In this document: positions 19,969-28,000 of the stretch, in pieces
Layout of the letters: each line of letters opens with the position of its first letter
Position numbering within the stretch: the stretch's first letter is position 1
Assembly (NCBI GenBank): GCA_001724995.1
Contig: MEFD01000015.1
Location: 124,001 to 188,000, forward strand
DNA length: 64,000 nucleotides
Origin: Rubrivivax sp. SCN 71-131
GTDB taxonomy: Bacteria > Pseudomonadota > Gammaproteobacteria > Burkholderiales > Burkholderiaceae_C
Reading direction: 5' to 3'
Program-made: the position numbers and the translations under genes
Notes under the pieces: generated by a model
Seen by the model: only the letters and a program-made list of their open reading frames with translations
The model's database searches: none
Told to the model about the DNA's origin: nothing

Positions 19969-20439
19969 ATGCTGCCCACGCCCACCCGAGAGCGCCTTGT
20001 GCGCTGCGGCCCCGCCCTGGCGGCGCTCCTGCTGGCCGGCTGCATCGTCGTGCCGCGCAGCGCCGAGGTGTATGACCCGCAATGCCGTGCGATGGTGCGC
20101 CAGATGGTGCTGGATACCGCGGTCATCGGCACCTTCGGCCACTGCCACAACGACGGTTGCGCCGCGATGCTCGCCGCGATGGGCGTGGTCACCGCGGCCA
20201 GCGTCGTCGTCTCGGGCAGCGTGGCGGTGATCGGCAACATCGTCTACTGGGCCGAGCGGCGCGGCCGCTGCCCGCCCGGCCCCGATGCGGAGCAGGCATC
20301 CCCGCCAGGCCCGGCGCGCTCCGCGGCCGGCGCCGCGGCGCCGGCACCAGGCGCGGCATCGGCGCCCCCGCCGCGTCCACCCATCGTCCCCGGAATCATG
20401 CCGCTGCCGCCCGCCGAGCACGCCTCGTCGCCGCGATAG
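19969..20439 (+). CDS. Putative lipoprotein
   Basis: A 156-residue secreted protein with an N-terminal hydrophobic stretch ending in the lipobox LLAGC (Cys25), so it should be lipid-anchored in the cell envelope. The mature part has three further Cys residues in [17 protein letters not shown] and nearby. A hydrophobic segment [20 protein letters not shown] follows, then an Ala/Pro-rich low-complexity tail. No family is recognised. It stands alone between the ferredoxin-like gene and thrH. Confidence 0.65.
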   Translation: MLPTPTRERLVRCGPALAALLLAGCIVVPRSAEVYDPQCRAMVRQMVLDTAVIGTFGHCHNDGCAAMLAAMGVVTAASVVVSGSVAVIGNIVYWAERRGRCPPGPDAEQASPPGPARSAAGAAAPAPGAASAPPPRPPIVPGIMPLPPAEHASSPR

Positions 20440-20536
20440 CAGCGAGCGCAGCGCAGGCGCAGGCGCAGGCGGCCCTGCCCTGCCCCTGGGCTACGATCGC
20501 GGGCCGTCTGGATCCCTCCCCTCTCGCCGACCCACC

Positions 20537-21148
20537 ATGCAAGTCGTCTGCCTCGACCTCGAGGGCGTGCTCGTGCCCGAAATCTGGATCGCCTTCGCCG
20601 AGCGCACCGGCATCCCCGAGTTCCGCCGCACGACGCGCGACGAGCCCGACTACGACAAGCTGATGCGCTGGCGCCTGGCGCTGCTGCGCCAGCACGGACT
20701 GAAGCTGACCGACATCCAGGCGGTGATCGCCGGCATGGCACCGCTGCCGGGTGCACGCGAGTTCCTCGACGCCCTGCGCGCGCACTTCCAGCTCATCATC
20801 CTCTCCGACACCTTCTACGAGTTCGCCGACCCCTTGATGCAGCAGCTCGGTCGGCCGACGCTCTTCTGCCATCGACTGCTCGCCGATGCGCAGGGCTTCG
20901 TCGCCGAATACCGGCTGCGCCAGAGCGACCAGAAGCGCCACGCGGTCGAAGCCCTGAGATCACTCAACTTCAAGGTCATCGCCGCCGGCGACTCGTACAA
21001 CGACACCGCGATGCTCGGCGCCGCCGACGCCGGCTTCCTGATGCATGCCCCGGCGCACATCGCAGCGCAGTTTCCGCAATACCCGCAGCACGACACCTAC
21101 GACGCGCTGCTGGCCTCGATCACCGAGGCGGCCGCGCGCCTGGGCTGA
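20537..21148 (+). CDS. thrH: Phosphoserine phosphatase / homoserine phosphotransferase ThrH
   Basis: HAD-superfamily enzyme that dephosphorylates phosphoserine and can transfer the phosphate to homoserine, linking serine and threonine synthesis. The 203-residue length fits ThrH. The nucleophile motif reads [12 protein letters not shown], with Glu in place of the second Asp, a ThrH trademark. [19 protein letters not shown] holds the motif II Ser/Thr, and [12 protein letters not shown] is the Mg-binding motif. It is cytoplasmic. The ATG at 20537 gives the conserved [10 protein letters not shown] start. Confidence 0.93.
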   Translation: MQVVCLDLEGVLVPEIWIAFAERTGIPEFRRTTRDEPDYDKLMRWRLALLRQHGLKLTDIQAVIAGMAPLPGAREFLDALRAHFQLIILSDTFYEFADPLMQQLGRPTLFCHRLLADAQGFVAEYRLRQSDQKRHAVEALRSLNFKVIAAGDSYNDTAMLGAADAGFLMHAPAHIAAQFPQYPQHDTYDALLASITEAAARLG

Positions 21149-21201
21149 GCCGCGTCCCGTTCGCGCCGGCTGCGGCGCGAGATCGTGGTGCCTCACGACC
21201 G

Positions 21202-21237
21202 GCATCGATGCCCCTGCGGGCGTCAGGGGCTCGATGC
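21202..21237 (+). terminator. Stem-loop after thrH
   Basis: Arms 21202-21216 and 21224-21237 pair over 14 bp with one bulged base around the 7-nt loop CGGGCGT. It lies 54 bp after the thrH stop and just before the FliA-type promoter of the next gene. No T-run follows, so termination is inferred from the stem only. Confidence 0.5.
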
Positions 21238-21255
21238 TGCGGCGCAAAAAAACGG

Positions 21256-21282
21256 CTCAAGGGCAGCGGGCGGGGTCCGATA
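21256..21282 (+). promoter_or_regulatory. Candidate FliA (sigma-28) promoter for the chemoreceptor at 21346
   Basis: TCAA (21256-21259) and TCCGATAT (21275-21282) are spaced by exactly 15 bp, matching TAAA-N15-GCCGATAA at 3 of 4 and 6 of 8 positions. It lies 63 bp before the start codon, which is a normal distance. Confidence 0.65.
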
Positions 21283-21345
21283 TGCCCCGAGGGGGTCGGC
21301 CGCGCCGCGCCCCCGACCCGCATCAGCCCGAAGAAGACCTCCCCC

Positions 21346-22908
21346 ATGAACAGATCGCTTTCCCTCAAGGCCAAGATCGGCGCGCTGGTGTGCGCGGCAT
21401 TGGTGTCCATCGTCGTACTGGCCGCATTCGCCGTCTTGCAGATTCAGGCGCGCATCACCGAGGGTCGGCGTGCAGAACTGATGACCGCCGTCGAATCGGC
21501 GCAGAGCATCGCCGCTGCCTACCAGCAACGGGCTGCCGACGGCAGGATGAGCGCAGAGGATGCACAGGGCGCCGCCCTGGCCGCGATCCGGGCCGCCCGC
21601 TTCGGACGCGAGGGCAAGGACTACTTCTACGTCTGGACGCTCGACGGCAAGGGCGTCATGCATCCCTTCAAGCCCGAGTGGTCGGGCAAGGACATGATCG
21701 GCCAGTTGATGGACAGCCGCGGCGTCGACACCCTGGCCGTGCTCGTCAAGGCGATGCGCGCCAGCAAGGACGGCCGGGCCTTCGCCGAGGTCCACTTCCC
21801 GCGCCCCGGGCAGAAGGAGGCCGTGCCGAAGCTGCAGCACGCGATCGCGGTGCCGGGGTGGAACTGGATGGTCGGCGCCGGCCTGTACATGGACGACGTC
21901 GACGCCGCGGTGAACGCGGCGCGGGTCGAGTCGATCGGCTTCGCCCTGTTCGTGCTCGCCGCGCTTGCCGCACTGGGTGTGGCGATGGCGCGCAAGGTGC
22001 TCGCGCAGATCGGCGGCGACCCGGCACAGGCGGTCCAGGCCATGCACGAAGTGGCCCGCGGCAACCTCGCCGTCGATCTCGGCCAGCCGCCCGAGGGCAG
22101 TCTGCTCGCCGAGCTGCAGGCGATGGCGCAGTCGCTGCGGCAGACCGTCGGGCAGGTGCGCTCGGCCACCGACGGCATCGTCACCGCCTCGGCGCAGATC
22201 GCCGCCGGCAGCCAGGACCTGTCCGCGCGCACCGAGCAGACGGCCTCCAGCCTGCAGCAGACCGCCGCCGCGATGGAAGAACTCGCGGGCACGGTGACCC
22301 ACACCTCGGAGTCGGCGCAGAACGCCAATGCCCTGGCCAAGGCCGCCAGCGAGGCCGCCACGCAGGGCGGTGCGGTCGTCAAGGAAGTGGTGACGACGAT
22401 GGAAGGCATCACCGACAGTTCACGCCGCATCGGCGACATCATCGGCGTCATCGACGGCATCGCCTTCCAGACCAACATCCTCGCGCTCAACGCCGCCGTC
22501 GAAGCCGCGCGTGCGGGCGAGGCCGGCCGCGGCTTCGCGGTGGTGGCCTCCGAGGTGCGCAACCTCGCACAGCGCTCGGCCGACGCCGCGAAGGAGATCA
22601 AGTCGCTGATCGGCCAGTCGGTCGAGCGCGTCGGCGCCGGCGCGGGCCAGGTCCAGCGCGCCGGCGACGCGATGGAGAACATCGTGGCCAACGTCGACAA
22701 GGTCACGCGCATCATTGCGGAGATCACCCACGCCAGCGGCGAGCAGTCCTGCGGCATCGGCCAGGTCAACACCGCCGTCTCCGAACTCGATCGCGCCACG
22801 CAGCAGAACGCCGCGCTGGTCGAGGAGTCGACGGCCGCCGCACACAGCCTGCGCGACCAGGCCCAACGCCTGAACGAGACGATGAGGGTCTTCCGCGTCG
22901 ACGCCTGA
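21346..22908 (+). CDS. Methyl-accepting chemotaxis protein with single Cache domain
   Basis: Transmembrane chemoreceptor of 520 residues. An N-terminal membrane helix ([20 protein letters not shown]) is followed by a short periplasmic sCache_2-type sensor (about 40-190) with [20 protein letters not shown] and [21 protein letters not shown] second membrane helix (about 190-210), a HAMP-like linker and a complete signalling domain with tip [20 protein letters not shown] complete it. Cache sensors of this type usually bind small organic acids; the ligand here is unknown. The promoter looks FliA-dependent. The start [14 protein letters not shown] is the natural membrane-protein start, and AAGAAGA lies upstream of it. 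Confidence 0.93.
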   Translation: MNRSLSLKAKIGALVCAALVSIVVLAAFAVLQIQARITEGRRAELMTAVESAQSIAAAYQQRAADGRMSAEDAQGAALAAIRAARFGREGKDYFYVWTLDGKGVMHPFKPEWSGKDMIGQLMDSRGVDTLAVLVKAMRASKDGRAFAEVHFPRPGQKEAVPKLQHAIAVPGWNWMVGAGLYMDDVDAAVNAARVESIGFALFVLAALAALGVAMARKVLAQIGGDPAQAVQAMHEVARGNLAVDLGQPPEGSLLAELQAMAQSLRQTVGQVRSATDGIVTASAQIAAGSQDLSARTEQTASSLQQTAAAMEELAGTVTHTSESAQNANALAKAASEAATQGGAVVKEVVTTMEGITDSSRRIGDIIGVIDGIAFQTNILALNAAVEAARAGEAGRGFAVVASEVRNLAQRSADAAKEIKSLIGQSVERVGAGAGQVQRAGDAMENIVANVDKVTRIIAEITHASGEQSCGIGQVNTAVSELDRATQQNAALVEESTAAAHSLRDQAQRLNETMRVFRVDA

Positions 22909-22937
22909 GCGCGCCGCAGCCCGGCCGAAGCCTGCGT

Positions 22938-25055
22938 TCAGCGCCGCCTCGGCACCACGCTCGCGCCGCGCACCTCGAAACGCACGCGCTGCAGTTCGCG
23001 GCCGCCGGCATCGACGAGGCTGAGCTCGTGGCGCCCCGGCCAGGGGGCCCAGCGGACGCGCTCGCCGTGGCCGATGCGGCGCCCATCGAGCAGCCACTGC
23101 CCGCGGCTGCCCTCGAAGGTGATGCGCTGCACCGCCGGCGGCATGTCGGGGTCGAGCGCGAAGATGGCGCCGTCCAGGGGATGGCGGATGCCGGGCAGCC
23201 GCGCCGCGCTGCGCGCGACGATGGCCGCCGCGGGCTCGGTGCCGGGCAGGAACCACTCGGGCCGAGGCGGCTCCTCGTGGCCGGCGTAGCTCACGCGGGC
23301 GCGCACCAGCGAGGGCGGCGGGCTTGGAGCGCGCGAAGGCTCGCCCTCGTGCAGGGCCTGCACCAGCGCATGCCACAGGGGTGCCGCGCCGCTGACGCCG
23401 CTGACCGCGTGCATGGGCGCGCCGCTGGCGTTGCCGATCCACACCGCGACGGTGTAGCGCTCGGTGAAGCCGATGCACCAGTTGTCGCGCATGTCCTTGC
23501 TGGTTCCGGTCTTCACCGCCGCGAAGCCGCGCGTGCGCAGCGCGCTGTCCAGGCCGAAGGTGCGCACGCGCGCGTTGTTGTCGGCGAGGATGTCGACGAC
23601 CTGGTGCACGGCCGCGGGATCGAGCAGCAGGCGCGGCGGCTCGCGCACGCCGCCGGGCAAGGCCGGCGCGCTGTGCCGGCCCTGGTTGGCCAGCGTGCGG
23701 TAGGCGTTGGCCAGCGCGAGCAGCGTCACGTCGGCACTGCCGAGCGCCAGGCTCGCGCCGTACCAGCCCGCGGGTTCGGGCAGCGCCAGGCCCAGATCGA
23801 GCAGCCGCCGGTGCAGCGCATCGGGCGGCAGCATCTGGCCCACGCGCACGGCCGGGATGTTCAGGCTCGCCCCGAGCGCCGTGCGCGCGCTCACGCGCCC
23901 CTGGAAGCGTCGGTCGTAGTTCTGCGGCCGGTAGATGCCGCTGCCGGTGGCGATGCCGGTGGGCGTGTCGTCGAGCAGGCTGGCCGGCGTGATCAGGCGC
24001 TGCTCGAAGGCGAGTTCGTAGACGAAGGGCTTGAGCGCCGAGCCCGGCTGGCGCGGCGCGCGCACGCCGTCGACCTCGGCTGCGGCGGAGGCGCCGTGCG
24101 CACCGACCCAGGCCAGCGGCGCGCCGCTGTCGTTGTCGAGCACGAGCACCGCGCCATCCTCGACGTTGCGGCCCTGCAGCTCGGCGAGCTGGCGGCGCAG
24201 CAACTGCACCGCCAGGCGCTGCACGCGCGCATCGAGCGTGCTGCGCTGCGCGGCGGGCCCCTCGGCGCGCAGCGCCAGGCGCGCGAAGTGCGGTGCCAGC
24301 TGCTCCCCCAGCGGCATGCCCGGCCGCCGCGCGAGCGCCTGCGCGGCCAGGGCCTGCACGCCCCGGCAGTCGTGCTGCATCGCCTGCAGCACGCCGCAGG
24401 CGCGACGGGCGACGACGGCGGCGTCGGCGTTCGGGCCGCGCAGCAGCGCCGCGGCGAGCGCCGCCTCCTGCGCGTCCAGGCCGCTGGCATGCTTGGCAAA
24501 CAGCATCTGCGACAGCGCCTCGATGCCCACCAGCTCGCCGCGCCAGGGCACCGAGTTCAGGTAGGCCTCGATGATCTGCGCCTTGCTCCAGCGCGCCTCG
24601 AGCTGCGCGGCGGCCACCACCTGGCCGAGCTTCTGCCAGGCACTGCGGCCACCGGCCGGGCGCGCCAGGCCCTCCTCGATCAAGCCGGCGAGCTGCATCG
24701 TCAAGGTCGACGCGCCGCGCGTGCGCTCGTTGATCAGGCGGCCCCAGGCGCTGCGCGCCGCCGCCGCCCAGTCGACGCCGGCGTGCGACCAGAAGGCGCG
24801 GTCCTCGCTCATCACCACCGCCTGCAGCAGGGCGGGCGAGAGTTCCTGCAGCGGCACCCAGCGCAGCCGGCGCAGGCGATCGTCGACGCGCAGCGTCTGC
24901 AGCGGCGTGCCGTGGCGATCGAGCAGCGTGAGGTCGGAGACGCGGTGCGCGGCCTGCACCGCTTCGAAACGCGGCAGCGCAGCGCACGCCGGTGACGCGG
25001 CAAGCGCCAGCGCCAGCGCCAGCGCACCCCCCCGGGCGCGCCGCGCGAGCTTCAT
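22938..25055 (-). CDS. pbpC: Penicillin-binding protein 1C
   Basis: Periplasmic peptidoglycan glycosyltransferase with a transpeptidase-like domain. The 705-residue protein has an N-terminal hydrophobic segment (about 8-25). The GT51 domain has EDRAFWSHAGVD (catalytic Glu84) and GASTLTMQLA. The penicillin-binding domain shows SALK (339-342), SLN and KTGTSKD, all present. The family's BiPBP_C region with the final strands ends the protein. The ATG at 25055 is used because it begins 10 bp after the stop of the macroglobulin gene. The coupled pair yfhM-pbpC is widespread and is thought to defend or repair the cell wall when host or competitor proteases breach the envelope. Confidence 0.95.
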   Translation of the reverse strand: MKLARRARGGALALALALAASPACAALPRFEAVQAAHRVSDLTLLDRHGTPLQTLRVDDRLRRLRWVPLQELSPALLQAVVMSEDRAFWSHAGVDWAAAARSAWGRLINERTRGASTLTMQLAGLIEEGLARPAGGRSAWQKLGQVVAAAQLEARWSKAQIIEAYLNSVPWRGELVGIEALSQMLFAKHASGLDAQEAALAAALLRGPNADAAVVARRACGVLQAMQHDCRGVQALAAQALARRPGMPLGEQLAPHFARLALRAEGPAAQRSTLDARVQRLAVQLLRRQLAELQGRNVEDGAVLVLDNDSGAPLAWVGAHGASAAAEVDGVRAPRQPGSALKPFVYELAFEQRLITPASLLDDTPTGIATGSGIYRPQNYDRRFQGRVSARTALGASLNIPAVRVGQMLPPDALHRRLLDLGLALPEPAGWYGASLALGSADVTLLALANAYRTLANQGRHSAPALPGGVREPPRLLLDPAAVHQVVDILADNNARVRTFGLDSALRTRGFAAVKTGTSKDMRDNWCIGFTERYTVAVWIGNASGAPMHAVSGVSGAAPLWHALVQALHEGEPSRAPSPPPSLVRARVSYAGHEEPPRPEWFLPGTEPAAAIVARSAARLPGIRHPLDGAIFALDPDMPPAVQRITFEGSRGQWLLDGRRIGHGERVRWAPWPGRHELSLVDAGGRELQRVRFEVRGASVVPRRR

Positions 25056-25065
25056 CCCGCGGCCC

Positions 25066-28000
25066 TCACCGCACCACCTGCAGCGACGCATTGGGCGCCT
25101 CGCCGAAGCTGTCGGGCGCGTACAAGGCCTGCACGCGCGTGGGTGGCAGCGCGAAGCTGCCGGCGCTGTTCAGGCGCAGCGTGTACTCGGCGACATGGCG
25201 CCCGCGCGGCATGAACTCGTAGTAGCGGCGGAAGGCCTCGGTGGCGCGCTCGTCGTAGGCCACCCAGGCGCTGCCTTCGCGGCGTTCCCCGCGCACGGCG
25301 AACGCGGAGTCGCGCGCCAGGCCGCTGCCGAGCACGGTGGCGCCGGCCGGCAACGCGTCGCTCACGACCACCCAGGTGCGGTCGGCATCGGCCTCGATGT
25401 CGAGCCGCACGCGCACGATGTCGCCGCGCGACCACTGGCCGAGCTGCCGCTGCTGCACCGCGGTGACGCGGCGCGTCACGCCGAAGCCCGCACGCAGCGG
25501 CTGGGTCAGGGGCAAGGCCGCCAGCGCCTGCACGCTGGCCCAAGGCCGGCCCACGCCGGCATGCTCGAGCTGCAGGCTCATCGACCCCGCGGGCCAGGGC
25601 AATTGCAGGGTCCCGCCCTGCGGCGAGCTCGTCCAGTCCAGCGCCCTTTCCCCGCCGGCCAGGCGCGCGGTGGTACGGCCCCCCGGCGCCGTGGCCTCGA
25701 AGCGGCGCGAGAAGCCGCGCAGCGCCAGCACGCCCCAGACGTTGGCGGTGGTGGTCGACCAGGCGCCGCCGCGCTGGCGCTCGAGCGCGCCGCGCACCAT
25801 GCGCGGCAGCTCGTCCTGCCAGGCGGGATCGTCGAGCACGGCGAGGATAAGCCGCAGCGCGTTGGCGTCGGCGCCGTCCATCAGCCACCACCAGTCGTCG
25901 CCCGCTTCGTCGACGAAGGCCAGCGTGCTGCCGCCGAATGCCAGCCGCGTGCGCAACACCTGCTGCGCCTGCTCCAGGCGCCGCGGGCGCTCGGCGATGC
26001 CCGGTACGCGCTGCAGGATGCGCAGCCAGTCGATGACCGCCGACGTCGGCCACGTCGCCGGGCGCAGGCCGATGGAGCCGAGCAGGCGCGGGCTCGCGCG
26101 GCCGTAGCGCGAAAGCGCCTCCAGCGCCGCGAGCTTGCGCACCTCGAGGTCGGCGCGCGGGCTCCAGAAGCGTCGCTCGATGCGCCCTTCGACGAAGGCG
26201 AGCAGCCCGCCGATCATCGGTTCGGCCAGCGCCGCGGGCAGCGGCAGCGCGGCTTCGTGCGCCAGCGCGAGCAGGTGCGCGGTGAGGCGGTCGCTGCCGC
26301 GCGCGGCCTCGCCGCTGCGCGGCGGGAAATAGGCCGCCAGGCCGTCGTCGTCGAGATAGCCCGGCAGCGCGTCCACCAGCCGCGCCCACGCCTTCTCGTC
26401 GCCCAGCCCCACCGCCCGGGCCGCCTGCTGCTCGAGGCAGGTGTAGGGGTAGTGCTCGAAGAAGCGGCGCAGGCCGGGCAGCTCCGCGGCGAGCCGCGGC
26501 TGCAGCACGACCTCGATCGCGCCGCCGGGCAGGGCGTCGGCAGGCTGGTGCAGCGGCAGGCTGACCGCGCCGTCGAGCGGGCGCAGGCTGGCCTGCAGCA
26601 CGCGCCGCGGCACGGCGGCATCGACGCGCTGCACGAGGCGCAACCGGTCGCGCGCGCTGCCGCCCTGCTCCTGCACCTCGGCCTCCCAGCGGATGGCCTG
26701 TGCGCCCATGGGCACGCGGATCGGCCACGAGATCTCGCGCGCGCTGCCGGCGGGCAGATTGAACTCCTGCGGCGCCAGCGCGGCCAAGGCAGCCACGGCG
26801 GCCACGGCGGCCGGGTCCGGCGCCTGCGCGGCTGCAGCCGCCGCGCCGGCCGCGGCCTCGGCCTGGCCTTGCAGGGTGGCGCGCAGCCTCATCGCGCGCG
26901 CCGTGGTGTTGCGCAGCGTGAGCACGGCGTCGAAGTGGTCGCCCTCGCGCACCCGCAGCGGCAGCGCCGGCAGCAGTTGCAAGTCCTGCGTGACGACGAG
27001 GCTTGCGCTGCCGCTGCCGAAGCGCTGGTCGCCGTCGTCGGCGATGGCCACCAGGCGGAAACGGGTGAGCGAGTCGTTCAGCGGCACCTCGATCGTGGCC
27101 TCGCCGTGCGCATCCAGCGCCACGCGCGGCTGCCACAGCAAGAGCGTGTCGAAGAGTTCGCGCGTGGGCGCACGCCCGCCGCCGCCGCCGGCCGGCACCG
27201 CCTTGCGGCCGAAGTGGCGACGCCCGATGACCTCGCTTTGCGCCGTCGACGTTTGCACGCCCCAGGCACGCTCGCGCATCAGGCCCTGCAGCAGATCCCA
27301 GCTCGTGTTCTCCTGCAGCGCGAGCAGCCCTTCGTCGACCGCCGCGAAGGCCAGCTCCGCGCCCGCGGCGGGCTGGCCGCCCTGCCGCACCTGCACGCGC
27401 ACGCGCGCCGTCTGGCGCACGCCGTACTGCGGCTGCTGCGGCGTCACGCGCACCTGCAGCTCGTGCGCGGCAAGGCCGACCTGCAGCGCGGCGACGCCGA
27501 GGCGAAAGCTCGGCCGCGCGAGGTCGACCATCGCCGTCGGCGGCGGCTCGTCGCGCCCCTCGTCGCGGTAGGCGCGCGCCCATTGCAGCGGCGCGCGCCA
27601 GCCCCAGCGGAAGAACGAGGTCCAGGCCGGCTCGCGCACGCGTCCGCGCAGCGCGAGCACGCTGACGTAGACGTTGGGCGCATGGCCGGGCGCGATCTTC
27701 ACCCGCACCTGCGGATCGTCACCGCGCAGCGTCACGACCTGCGCCTCGATCACGCCCTCGCGCTCCACGGTGACGAGCGCCGTCGCCTCTCGAAAAGGCA
27801 TGCGCACCTGCAGCCTCGCGATCTCGCCGCCTTCGTAGCGCCGCTTGTCGGGAACGACCTCCATGCGGTCGTCGGCCTCGGCGTCGAACCAGAGCGGGCC
27901 CTCGCGCGTCACCCACACCGTGGCCGCGGCCTCGGCGCGACGCCCTGATACGTCCTGCGCCTGCACGATCAGCTCGACCTCGCCCGCGGGTTTCAGCTGC

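Noticed and set aside
21045..24995. Very long open frame on the plus strand opposite pbpC and across the Cache chemoreceptor
   Set aside because: It is antisense to two well-conserved genes, is rich in Arg, Gln, Ala and His without motifs, and is the usual by-product of GC-rich third codon positions.
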